From contig NC_135560.1 of NCBI RefSeq assembly GCF_964340395.1, forward strand, positions 12,982,598 through 13,046,597: a stretch of DNA of 64,000 nucleotides, in the 5' to 3' direction. The translations under genes and the position numbers were made by a program. The number at the start of each line of letters is the position of its first letter. Position 1 is the stretch's first letter. A model generated the notes under the pieces. That model did no database searches. It had not been told where the DNA came from and saw only the letters and a list, made by a program, of their open reading frames with translations. Positions 11,379 to 22,709 of this stretch are shown here, piece after piece. The DNA is from Glandiceps talaboti (lineage: Eukaryota > Hemichordata > Enteropneusta > Spengelidae).

Positions 11379-12029
11379 CTAAAGTCAAAAACAGAGTAGC
11401 CAACGGTTACACCCCTGAATACTGCCCTCAAAACCAACGTCAGTCATAAACAAAAGAAAGAGGACATTGAACACTAGAGGATGCTCTTCCTACAGCATGC
11501 ATATCTCTATTTTTAGTCCACATATGTACATTGCAGACAAAACGAAACTATTTTATATAACTAACAAATCATAATTTTCAATAATCTAGCCTCAATATTA
11601 AAATGACTTTTTGAAAACATGATAAATAACTATAATTTTTTGAAGTGATGAAAGCAGAGCATAAATTAAATCGTAATTATTTTCTTTCAATCAAACACAA
11701 TTGTATTATTATTACCAATTTTGTATTTTTACAAATTTTCAACATGATTTTTTCCAATTTTTCTTTCTAAATTTATAACTTTCACTTATATGTAAGTCGA
11801 CTAAATACTATCATGATGGCCTTTCTGGAATATCAAAATGACGAACTCAGGATAAACATTATTAACCCATTATAAAAATAATCTGATCGTTTTGCATAAA
11901 TTAGTGGACACTGGGTTCACATTAAATATTAAATGTTATTACTGAACGCGTCAGAAAATGTTTTAGAATAATCCTCTTGTACATCTCTGACGATGTTGAC
12001 ACACTAAAAATTTGGGAAAATTTAACACA

Positions 12030-12033
12030 CCCC

Positions 12034-12064
<31 letters not shown>

Positions 12065-12067
12065 AAA
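12030..12067. repeat. C25A13 homopolymers
   Basis: Twenty-five Cs followed by thirteen As. It creates a false poly-Gly frame on the minus strand. G-quadruplex-capable on the minus strand; the length is likely error-prone. Confidence 0.95.
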
Positions 12068-12119
12068 TTGTTCCAACATAATATATCCATTTGGTGGGGT
12101 TGGGATAGGGTGAGGGTGA

Positions 12120-12490
12120 TGTTTCAAAACGGTTCAAAACGCAACGTACATTGTACAAATGCTGAGGTTCACGCTGGATTAACAAGCAGCTACCTCCAAG
12201 TTTCAATTATCGATAACATGCATCAATTGGAATCAACGATAAAGCTTTGCTATGAACTAGGAACTCCAGAACATTGAAATATTCAAAACACAACCTACAA
12301 ATGCCGAGGTTCACCCTCGATTAACAAACGGCTACCTCCAAGTTTCAATTATCAACAGTACCCCTGGTATGGAATGTAATCTTTTATATACAGCCAATGA
12401 TTATTTCCATACATACATGTACATACATATGTATCACTGTATGTTGGAATCAACGATAAAGCTTTGCTATGGACTAGGAATCTGAGAATC
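12120..12490. repeat. duplicated passage, two copies
   Basis: A segment with 'aatgc-gaggttcac-ct-gattaacaa', 'gctacctccaagtttcaatt' and 'ttggaatcaacgataaagct' occurs at about 12157-12268 and again at 12298-12479. In the second copy about 70 bp, including an ACATACATGTACATACAT run, separates the last two blocks. Confidence 0.8.
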
Positions 12491-12997
12491 TTTTAGCCAT
12501 TTTCTCTGCTAATCCCCTCACTGGGATAACTGGCCCTAGGGCAAGCAATCTCATTTTCCCACAACTAATGCAATATTAATACAACCGAAGGAGCTTGACT
12601 CTGCTTTAGGGGATAACTAGTAGAAGCCAAGATTTTGTAAGATTTGGTTTTTACTCAAATATTTCTTTGCAATACGGAGTGTGCTTACATATACCTATAA
12701 ATGTCTCATTATGTATTACATGTATATGATTGATTTCAGTTCTGTGATTAGAATTAGAAATCAAATTTTATGAAATCATAAGCTATATACATGCCTGTAT
12801 CAGGTAACGAAGTGTCTTGTTCACAGAATTATTACAAAATCAATTAGTTCTGATTGGGAAAAGAAAGTACTGTTATAATTTCAACATGCCATGCCATGAG
12901 CAGAAGGAAGGCTTTGGTAATATGCAGTGTTGAAAATACATCACACAAAGGCAATGAGGAAACCCATATACGTGTATGATACTACCAACGAAGGATT

Positions 12998-13000
<3 letters not shown>

Positions 13001-13090
<90 letters not shown>

Positions 13091-13138
13091 TGTGTGTGTG
13101 TGTACGTGTGTGTGTGTGCATGCGTGTGTGTGTGTGTG
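13001..13138. repeat. (TG)n microsatellite
   Basis: Pure TG at 13001-13087, then TG broken by TACG and CATGCG. The Cys-Val and Thr-His frames across it are artefacts. Confidence 0.97.
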
Positions 13139-13690
13139 TACATGCATCTAACTCACTTGTACCCATATACAATGCTATCAAATGAACATGTGTGAGTGTG
13201 TAGTCTCTCTCAATGAATAAATAAATAAATATGATCAGCAGCCTAAAAATATCCTTTAAGGTTGAGACAGCAAACTTAAAATTGTATATGAAATGGAGAT
13301 CATGCATACAATATTCTGAAATTTATCAATTATTCAAAACTTGCACAATGCACAAAATCTTATCTTTGTTTTTTCCCTACATACCACTCTCTGGTTACTG
13401 TTTCCTTTAGGCTAAGTGAAAATCATCACTTTATGATCTAAAAAGCCTTCTCTGACAAAATCTTTTCAGTATTTTGATGTTTGGGTATAATCACTTCTTG
13501 ATATTATCAAATCAAGGTACCTCTAAATTCCTTATTCTCAGCTCATTTCAACACACACTTCCCTTGCTGAGTAAAGAAATTTTTTTGAAATGATGTCTTC
13601 TTGAATTAGGTACCATAAACCAGAAATACTACAGTTTCAATAAAGGATTTTACATCTTGTTGCAGATCTTGTGAAATATGCATATATGCC

Positions 13691-13801
13691 TAGCAACAAC
13701 GGTTGTCAAACATGTGACCGTGGTCAAGCTTTCGCCATGGCCATGTGCAATGATTTTGAGAACAACAGTATCAGCTTGACCACTCTCACATGTGGTTGCT
13801 A
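13691..13801. mobile_element. hairpin repeat, about 110 bp
   Basis: The left arm 'agcaac....catgtgaccgtggtcaagct' and the right arm 'agcttgaccactctcacatgtggttgct' are inverted copies. The pair is bracketed by an imperfect direct repeat, GCAGATCTTGTGAAAT (from 13664) and GCAGGATCTCGTGAAAT (from 13819), which may be an outer duplication. Confidence 0.6.
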
Positions 13802-13856
13802 TGAATGCAATGGCTCACGCAGGATCTCGTGAAATCAGCCAACCGGCTTAAACGAG

Positions 13857-14130
13857 CATGATGTTTTTTTACGTCTCATACAATGTTTTCTGTTACAAAT
13901 TACACATGAAAAAAAATGCAGGCACTGATAGCTGGCATGCACACGAAAGTTACATTTTATTTCACTGTGGACTTTTGTGTTTGAATCTTCCTTGTTTCAT
14001 CTGACAGCAATGTTGATTTGTGTTCACAGTGAGACAAAATGTATCATGCTTGTGCACTATCAGTGTCTGCATTTTTGTTATATGTAATTTGTAACAAAAA
14101 AAAACATTATGCAAACTTTAAAACATCATG
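13857..14130. mobile_element. 274-bp MITE-like palindrome
   Basis: The ends CATGATGTTTT and AAAACATCATG are inverted. The arms continue inward for about 85 bases through 'gttacaaattaca' and 'aatgcaggcactgatag', with small gaps. A second inverted pair, 'acattttatttcactgtg' against 'cacagtgagacaaaatgt', lies nearer the centre. No clear target duplication. It is probably a non-autonomous element that could fold along its whole length. Confidence 0.75.
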
Positions 14131-14426
14131 CCGAATGTTTTAAATACTATTTTTACCTCGGAGTGTCAACTACATAATTAATGAACCTTTTTGATTTTTT
14201 GTCAGTTACTGGATCAATTCAGTAGGTGATACACAAATACAGTATGCCTTAAATTAATCACTGACATAATATATCAAACTCCTTAAAGTATAGGTATAGC
14301 TTGAAAGGTCCGCTTGTTTGTCTGCTTATGTAACCACTTGCTAGACAATGTACTCGATTCCTAGAATATTATCAATTCATGACAAACAAACAACAACAAA
14401 ATGGATATCAGCAGTTGTTACCTTAC

Positions 14427-17400
14427 CTTTCTATTTCCTGTCGTCTTCTGTCTTCATCCTGTTGTTGTTTCTTGGCATAGAAAGGTCTGAGCACCCAGAC
14501 AGGTTCTTCTGGTTCTTTTTCAACATAGAATGTTGGTGACTTGAGTAGTTTGTTTTTGCTCTGTGTTATGACACTCTGGATCTCACTCAATGTATTACTA
14601 GAAACTACTCCATCCTCTCCAATATACTGCCCTGCTTCATCATATTCCAACCGATCTGCATCTTCGTAACGTCCACTGTCTTCTTCACCATGTGTCATCC
14701 TTTCGCACATCCCTTCATCGTAATCCTCATCTTCCTCATCTGCGTCCATGAACTGATCTTCTTCCGGTCTGCGTTGTCCCACATCACCGCTCAGATCTAG
14801 AGAATGGATGCCGGAAAGCCTTAACCCTGTTTTGTCGTACACTGGTTGACCATGTGGCACTCCTTTTATGGTGCCTTCCACAGACGTTACGGATTTGGCT
14901 GGAGAGTTGGATGTGCTGGAATGTGATGGCAGTGCTTTAGCGGGTGACGGGTTTGAGGAAGTGGTTGATGATCTTGCTGGAGAGGCAGTTTTTGACATGG
15001 CTTGCTTCTGTGGGGATTGTGTCATGGATCGTGCAGGTGACACTTGTTGTTTATTTGGTGACAGTTGAGTTGACTGACTAGGAGAATAAGGGTGTCGACC
15101 CTTCTGTGGATTCTGACTCATGAAAGCTCGTGATCTTTCCATGTCAGCAAGTTCCCGCTCAGCCAGTTTTGCCAAAGTGGCATGATCTACTGATGATAAC
15201 TGTGGATCTCTGCTCTCCTTGCTTACACCTTCTACATCTATAAGTTTATACCTTCTAGTTGGTGTTAGAGGTTCTTCTAGATCCTTTTTACTTGTGGCTG
15301 GTCTTCCAGATACATCTCTGTTTCCAAACCTATCTAAAGACTGGTCTCCCTCATTTTCTTGAGTTGGGGAAGTCTCTCGATTAGCAAGCTCATAACTATT
15401 TCGTCTACGGTTGGCTGGTCGTAAGAAGATATCTTCTCCTTTGCTACCAACCTGTCCTGGATCCTCTCTGCGTATTCTTTCTTCTTCTTCTCGTTTGGCT
15501 TGCAACTCTGCTGCTCTCTGCGCAACTTTTTTTCTATTTCTCTCAATAAGGTAAGCCTGGCTTTCTGCGATATCATCATAAACAACTTGCCCACATGTGC
15601 AGACTGGCTGGTGTTCAGATTCTGCTTCGTCATGTCCATGTGGTGCTTTTTGCATCGTTGTTGGACTTCTATCTCCATTTGTCACCAGGTTACTTATGTC
15701 ATCAGGTTGCTGGGGTTGATGGTATGGTGAAGTGCACCCACTTGAATGTCGTGATTCATTTTCTAAGTCTAGGCTTTCTGGGTACTCATACTCTTTAGGT
15801 TGCTGTTGTTTACCATAACTTGAACTTCCATACTCTGCAAATCTTTTGCTTTGTGCCTGACTTATATTATGTGGCACCTGCCTACGTGCTATGCCTGGGG
15901 ACCTCTGCTGTGGTCGCCGTGGTTCGTTGACTGGGAGAGTGGTATCTTGATGGCTCTCTTTGGAAAGATTCTGCAGTTGGTCATCTGTTCCAGGATGCAT
16001 TTTCGGAGATGGTGTTTGTTGTCTTGGCTGATTAAATCCAGACGTGATGACCCTTTCATCCATTGCAGTGGGGCTTCTACTTGGTACTGCCTTTTGTTCT
16101 GCTGTAGGACCTCTTTTGGGATCCCAAACATTTCTCCCTTGGGGAAGATCCTCAATAGCACCTCTTCCTGGTGTACCACTTGTAGCACTGCTCAAACTCA
16201 CCAGGTTTGATCCACCTCTTGTTGTTGCTGGATTATAACTCCTCTGTGACATTTTCTCCCTAGATGTACTTGAATATTGAGACCCTTGTGGTTGCTTTGG
16301 ACTCATTTTGTCTCCTTGTCTGTTCACTCTTACAGCAGTTCCAGGAGCATCTGCTTTCCTTCTTCGTTCCTGTGCTGGTTTATGTATTTCAGGTTCTCTT
16401 GATTCACGTGAGACAGGGACCGTAGTTTCTCTATTCTCAGGTGAACTGGGTTGTTTACTTGATCTTGTTGGATGCACACTGGCAGCATGCACAGGCTGTC
16501 GCCTGGTTTCAACATTTGCATTGGGATTTGGTTTGGAAGTAATAGTCCTTTGTGTAGTAGCAGGTGCTTTTTGTATATTACTTTTAGGTACATTACCAGC
16601 AGCAAGTCTTTGGTTGCTACTTCTTCCATACGGTTGGGAAGACTGTCTACCTTGGTCAATACCTCTTCCACGCCCTTTTCTAGCATTTACATCACCCTGA
16701 AGGCTTGTCTGAGGTGGAGCTGTTTGTCGTTTAGCAAATCTATCTTGATCTGCTTCGACTGAATCACTCACTTTTGGTGGAACATAACTGTATGCCATAC
16801 CTACTGGGATGTCATCAAAATTTGTATACTTTTTAGGAGCAGAGGGACTTTTTGATTCTGCTGACTTGTTTTCTTTTATATCACGCACTGTCTCTCTTTG
16901 CAGAGGTGAAACTTCAGATACTTTTCCTACTCCCTTTTGTTCAAGAAGTAGATTGCCACCTAACTGTTCATCACTTATTCCGACATCATCACTAAACTGA
17001 CTGCTTTTCAAATCTTCAATAAATGGATTCTTTTTGTTAGCTGCACTACGAGCAGCGCTATATCTTTTGACTGGTTCTGATAGATCACTGGTACTCATAA
17101 CAAAATGTTCACTCTCAGGAATTGTCACGTTTCTGTCATTCCACACAGACTTTGGACTTTCAACAATAAATTTATCCGCTTTGACTTGAGATGGACCTAA
17201 GACATTAACCAGATTTCTATGTATTTCACTGTCTAATTCTAACCTAATTTCTGAGTCCTCAAACTGCTGCCCATCCTTGTACATATATGCTTCTTGTGTT
17301 TCAGGTGCATCTTCAAATAGCATATCAGTTGCACTTATGGCTGGTTTAGAGTGGACATTCATTTGATACCCAAGATCAATTTCTGGTTGTTGTATATACT

Positions 17401-18810
17401 CCTGCTGTTTTGGTATTTGAGACTTAGTGGAATAAGTCTCTGGTTCTTTCAAATCGTATTCATGAGGGGTCATATCTTCTATCACTTCCTTTTCTACCAC
17501 AGCATCTCCACCAATTTCTGCTTCTGCATGCACGGCTAAAACCTCCTGTAAAACATCTTCAGTCATAGATTCTGGGAATTCTTTGTATTCAGGTGCTTCT
17601 TCAACAGCAGTAGATGCTTGGTTAAAATGTGAAGATACAAACTTATCTATTTCTATATTGTGTTCAGATCTTTCAACAACTGGTTCTGTATAGTATGAAT
17701 CCTCAGGATGATAAATGACACCCTCTGGCTCATAACTAACATCATCAGTCTGATAACTAACACCTTCTGGTTGATATCCCATATCCTCAGGTTGATAGCT
17801 GACATCTTTGCTCTGATAAGTGACAACTTCTGGTTGATGATCAACATCCTCAGTTTGATCACTGACATCCTGTGGTTGATAACCAACATCTTTTGTTTGA
17901 TAATCAACATTCTCAAGTTGATAACTGGCATCTTCAGGTTGATAACCAGCATCTTCAGGTTGATAACCAGCATCTTCAGGTTGATAACCTGCATCTTCAG
18001 GTTGATAACCTGCATCTTCAGGTTGATAACCAGCATCTTCAGGTTGATAACTGGCATCCTCAGGTTGATAACTGGCATCCTCAGGTTGATAGCTTACATC
18101 TTCTGGCTGGAGATTGATATTATCAGCCAGAGCATTTTCCTCTGTTTCATATCTATCAGTGTATATTTCCTGTTTGGGCTCACTGAACTCCTTCTGTTTG
18201 ATCTGTTCACTTTCATCTTTATATCGATCGTCTTCTGTATAGTTCTCAGTCATTTCCTCTTCTTCATATTTCTCTACCACATCTTCCTCTGACTTATCGG
18301 ATGGGGTAACAGCTGCTTGCATGCTACTTTCATCTTCAGGTTGAGATTCAAGAACATCCTGTTTGCTCTCTAGACCCTTTGCAATTTCTTGCTCCTCCTG
18401 TCTTTCAACATTAACATGTTCCTGTTCAAACGTATGATTCTCTTCCGGGGCATCATTTTCAGCATATTCCCCATCGTCATCTTGATAATTTTCATCACTA
18501 TGCACATTCTTGACTTCATCAAAGCCATCAACTATGTTTGAATTTCCATTACTCTCAACAGGCTCATTATCTTCTTCGGGATCAGCATTACTATCCATCT
18601 CAGCATCTTCATACTGTGATTCAGGTAAATCTTGTTTTTCAGGTCTATCACTACCAGATTCACTGTGGTTGATTCCGCTGTCACGACTGTCTTCATCAAG
18701 GACTGTGTGCATAGGACTCTTTGTAGCTGAGTGTGCTGGGCTGAAATCGCTCTCAGCATCTTCAAACTGGGAGTCTCCAGCACGGTCATCCATTACAGCA
18801 GAATTGGTAT
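14427..18810 (-). CDS. exon 2, a 4384-nt exon encoding most of a large disordered protein
   Basis: An uninterrupted frame of 1460 codons lies between acceptor TTGTACATTTACAG (AG at 18812-18811) and donor GAAAG|GTAAGG (GT at 14426-14425). It enters in phase 1: exon 1's last G plus AT gives Asp, then TNSAV, then MDDRAGDSQFEDAESDF (first Met at 18793). Counting from that Met, residues 1-227 are acidic (poly-E/D/S), residues 228-367 are a 20-unit heptad repeat, and residues 370-560 are acidic and Glu-rich. Residues 560-1050 are basic and rich in S, P, Q and R, including an RKGRGRG motif. A CTCG pair sits near 1063. A charged helix (RNRKKVAQRAAELQAKREEE) spans 1075-1115. Ser-Pro repeats fill 1240-1310 and a D/E-rich patch 1340-1390. 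The tail ends in a distinctive VWVLRPFYAKK followed by an Arg/Gln/Glu helix. There is no signal peptide, membrane segment or catalytic domain. I do not recognise the family; an intracellular scaffold or cytoskeleton-associated role is a guess. Exons this large are unusual and commonly encode repetitive disordered regions. Confidence 0.9.
17693..18112 (-). repeat. coding minisatellite: 20 heptapeptide units (consensus YQPEDAG/S)
   Basis: Twenty in-frame 21-bp units encode seven residues each: Tyr-Gln-Pro-Glu-Asp-(Ala/Val)-(Gly/Ser/Asp). Units 2-9 (about 17924-18091) are nearly identical at the DNA level, so the array grew recently there. Units 10-20 have diverged (YQLENVD, YQTKDVG, DQTEDVD, HQPEVVT, YHPEDSY) but keep the 21-bp register. 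The repeat keeps other frames open on both strands, which gives spurious Val-Asp-Asn-Gln and Ile-Thr-rich frames. Copy number is probably variable between individuals. Confidence 0.97.
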
Positions 18811-19948
18811 CTGTAAATGTACAAATAAAGATTTATTAGAAACTTCTGATGTCTCTTTGTACTTGAAGTATCTCCACATGAAATGGATAGATTTCTGCCC
18901 TTGCTTAAACACAAACTACATATACAGTAACAACCAGGTCAGTGGAACGGATCATTCATAACAAAGGTCACTGTACATTGTACATTGTACTTACATTTGT
19001 GAAGCTATTTCACATGTGAAGCTATTTCATACAAACTCTTTTTCTTTAGTACTTCAACCAGGATTCATACAAGTAAGTCTTCCTTATTAAAACTAGGCAG
19101 CCACTTCAATTTATATCACCCAGTTTGCAAAATTTCATTACCCAAAACATATGCCTATAACTAACTTGAGTCTTAGTACATACACAATGTAAAATTAATT
19201 TCATCTGTATACCATACATTGTATCTGCAATCTTTAAAAGTGAACATTTTGAAATTTACGTGAAAAATCATGCAAGATTACAAGTATATGCATCATCATT
19301 ATAATCTGCATCTCTTTCCTGTCCATCATGCATAAGAATAACTGTTCTTATTAAATTTTCACTTTGAAGAATACATCCCAATCATGATGTTCACACAGAC
19401 CCGTGAAATGTAAGCTTGCATAATCAGTTATCATATATGTCCAGGTGTTAGTCATTCATATCTATTACATGTACAAATGTACCTCTCTAACACTACCCTG
19501 AAGGTTTCCTCAGCTTACTGCACAATAACACTTGGAATGTAGATTTTAATTCTCTGCCCTCTGGCCATAATGAGGAACATAAGTGACTATATTAAGTTAT
19601 ATCATGATAAACATGCTGCTATTTTTCCACCTCTCAACTACATTCTTTCAGCTGTTTTTACTGCAATTTACTGCTCAGAGACTCAGTTGTTAATAATGTA
19701 GATATAATATACATGTATCATATAATATATTCACAGACAGTTCAACAGCTTTAACTTGTTACATGTTCATGTATGTAACTTACAATGTTCTTGCATATAT
19801 TTTAAGATACATGTAGTTACATTCTTTGAGGTGGTCATGATGTAAATGCATCATTAATCATTAGTCAGTTGAACAATACATGTACATGTAAATAATTTCC
19901 ACACATATCTTGATACATATGTCCAAGAATTATATATCTGATTATGCT

Positions 19949-20024
19949 CAATTTTAGAATAGGTGGGGTAGGTAAATTTTTTATTTTATTTTTTTAACTT
20001 TTTTTTTCATGTGTGAGTGTCTAT
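19949..20024 (+). repeat. dispersed repeat, copy 1
   Basis: The passage 'caattttagaata-gtgg-gtaggta' followed by a T/A-rich block and 'catgtgtgagtgtcta' recurs at 50966-51042. Both copies are on the plus strand. Possibly part of an unclassified short element. Confidence 0.7.
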
Positions 20025-21483
20025 ATTTGCATACACTTGTACAGTAATTTCAGTGGAGAACTCAGGTAAATTACCTGTACCTGGGGATCTCACATAAATT
20101 TCACCTACTTTATACTTCCCTTAACAAAAATACTATCACAATGTAAATTTCCACATTCATTCTGTGTTCTAGTTGCAACCATCCCACTGTTTAGTTCTGA
20201 AATCATTATTCTTAGGAAACATTATTTGTTTTGAGTCATTGAACTACAGCAAACATGCAGCACATTTGACTCCAGGCAAATCAGTTTCTACTGTACGTTC
20301 TTATATCCATGGTTCATTTCACCCTACATATACATCTTGATACAAATGTATGTGCCAACATACATTGTACATTCTCAGTCTTTCAAATGCATAAGCAATG
20401 ATTTTTCATGAAAATTGCCATCAATTATGATGAGCAGAGACACTATTAAATGCACCATAAAAAAAGCAAGCAATTGCGGGTCAACATTTTACTTAGAGTG
20501 TAGTAAGCTATCCATTTCCATCAAAATACATCTAACAGCTGTGCTTCAGACATTACCCTACCTAGGCCAATTGCCATCATGATTTAATCAATACATGTAT
20601 ATGGATGGATGGGGTGACCTGCTGCATTTCTTGGATAGAGTTCACATGGAAAGTACAACTTAAGTACCATAAGCAGCACTTCATACACAGTTGTAATATG
20701 AAGTGGCTATTCAAGTACACAATATGAATGTACATGTACATCTACAACATGTGACGGTACACATATGTACATGTACATGTCATTCTGTATACATCTTGTC
20801 CACTGTATATATATATACATGAATCACTGTAGTTTACAATATCTTATCATTTGAAAGCAACTTGACGAGGTGCAACCTGAAGGCATCATCATAAAACAAC
20901 AGGCCACATCACGGCACTATACATGTACATGAATATGTTCAAAACATGCCGCTGCATACATTTTTGTAAGTTGAAGATTTAAGGCTTGGGAGAATGCCTG
21001 AAGGGGACAAGTACATTAAAATGTATATGACTTAATACAGTACATGGCATAATCCACTGGCCATGGCATCATGTATAACACACAGTTTATAATCTGATTA
21101 TAACCTTTCAATATTCTTAGTCATAAACTGCTATCTTGTCTCCTTGAAAGGGATAATACTTAGATTTTATTAACAAACTGAAATTGAAAATTTAATATTT
21201 CATATACTAATACGACAAAGCATAGTCCATTTCAAGAATTTAATATCACTGATGAGATCTTATTTGCGATTGAAATTTACATTTATTGATTAGGTAGAGT
21301 TTATGTGTATATAATATGGGCTGGGTAAAAGGGTATTTTCACTTGCAATATACAACATATACATGATATAGAGTAAGTGTGAACATGTACAAAGGTGACA
21401 TAATTTTTCTGTATTCCATACATAACTCAGAAATCTACATGAACACTTATCTATAGAATTCATGTCACACGGTATTATCATTA

Positions 21484-22709
21484 CAGAGGTCGCGTTAACG
21501 CGTTATTTGTGCGTATTTGACGCGCTATTTGACACTTGGGACGCCTTTTTTTGGACGTATGCGTCATTGGGGACGCATCATAAACAGGGGACAAATGGGG
21601 CTTACTGTTGGCAAACGTACGGTTATCATCTTTGCTTCGAAGTTGTAGAGCAGACATCGTGGAATTAGTCAGTTCTGATTGTAACTATTTATATGTGCAG
21701 TGTGACCTGTGAAATTTGAATATGACCCATCGTATATAAAACGTTCCAACAGTTTCATGTGCCCCATGACCATTTCCTGACGTGCCGAGCACGTCTTGGG
21801 TAGTTTAGAAACTACGTGATATTATAATTACTTATCCACGTGATTAGTTACTTATTAACAGACATGGTTTGGCAGAGTTTCCATCGATAGCACGGCCTTA
21901 CGCTACGGTGAAGCATCTTCCCTCACGGGCGAAGTGATGATTAAATAGACCACATCGGTGGACAGTAATCTATGCTGAAGCCTTCACGTTGATAAATTCA
22001 TACTGCCACGTCGCCATTTCATTCTCACTAAAACTGAAACTTATTTTGAGCTTCGTTAAGGGATCGAACGCATTACGTGTTGTACAGTGAACATGGCACA
22101 CGTAAGGCATCGTTCAAGAATAAACGATTGCAACGTAGCGACACAAAATTTGTATCGAACTTTTACAACTGTGTCTCTGTCAAATTGAAGTTCACGCTGT
22201 CGTTCATACTTCATCATTCATGTCATGGAACTTAGTTTATGCATTGCGGTTTTGTATCATGGGGTAGTTTTATGTACTCCGTACGGTCCGACTCCAAGAA
22301 ACTAACATTAGCTCTGGATTTATACGCTATGGGGTTTCGACACGTCTTCTCCCAGTCCGCTATATATTCATCCGGAGTTCTTTCTCGGAGCACATATTTT
22401 TAGAGAGTGATTACCATAGAAAATCGAAAGTCGAGAACGATGAAGTTAAACCTCTGTATAGCGTATTCTTGCATATAAATGTTTTCTTTTTGGAAGTACA
22501 AACTATGTACTTGTGTGCGGGAGAATGACACTGATGTGTTCATGTACATGTATTGACATTTGTAACGTATTTAGTGTACATCTGAAAGACATGTAGGGAC
22601 TGTGTGCATGCAAATTTGGAAAAGACGCACCGTAATAGGATTTTTGACGCTAATTTTGGCAGGAACGCGTCCCAGAGACGCATCAGAAAAAAAGCTACCG
22701 CGACCTCTG
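21484..22709. mobile_element. 1226-bp non-autonomous TIR transposon, family 'GAGGTCGCG' (copy 1)
   Basis: It starts CAGAGGTCGCGTTAACGCG and ends CGCGACCTCTG, so the outermost 11 bases are perfect inverted repeats. It is flanked by a 5-bp direct duplication, CATTA (21479-21483 and 22710-22714). Copies of 'GACGC' and 'GACGCATCA' cluster near both ends, as subterminal repeats do. GC content is above the surroundings. No transposase frame exists, so it depends on a partner element. The superfamily is not certain; a 5-bp duplication does not by itself match the hAT or P norm of 8. A relative in the opposite direction lies at 41735-42868. Confidence 0.85.

Larger units (their letters stand above)
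11379..14426 (-). other. intron 2
   Basis: A 3-kb intron between two phase-2 boundaries. It holds a C25A13 homopolymer pair, a duplicated roughly 130-bp passage, a long TG microsatellite, and two adjacent hairpin elements at 13.7-14.1 kb. No exon is supported inside it. Confidence 0.6.

Noticed and set aside
11023-11382. 119-codon plus-strand frame over exon 3
   Set aside because: Antisense of exon 3. Only the minus strand has phase-matched splice sites.
15334-16686. Other-frame open stretches of about 100-130 codons across exon 2
   Set aside because: Shadows of the large coding exon. They lack starts, splice context and plausible composition.
17708-18292. Long plus-strand frames opposite exon 2, rich in Ile/Thr or Val-Asp-Asn-Gln
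   Set aside because: They arise because the 21-bp coding repeat keeps its phase in every frame. The minus-strand frame is 1460 codons long with splice sites on both ends.
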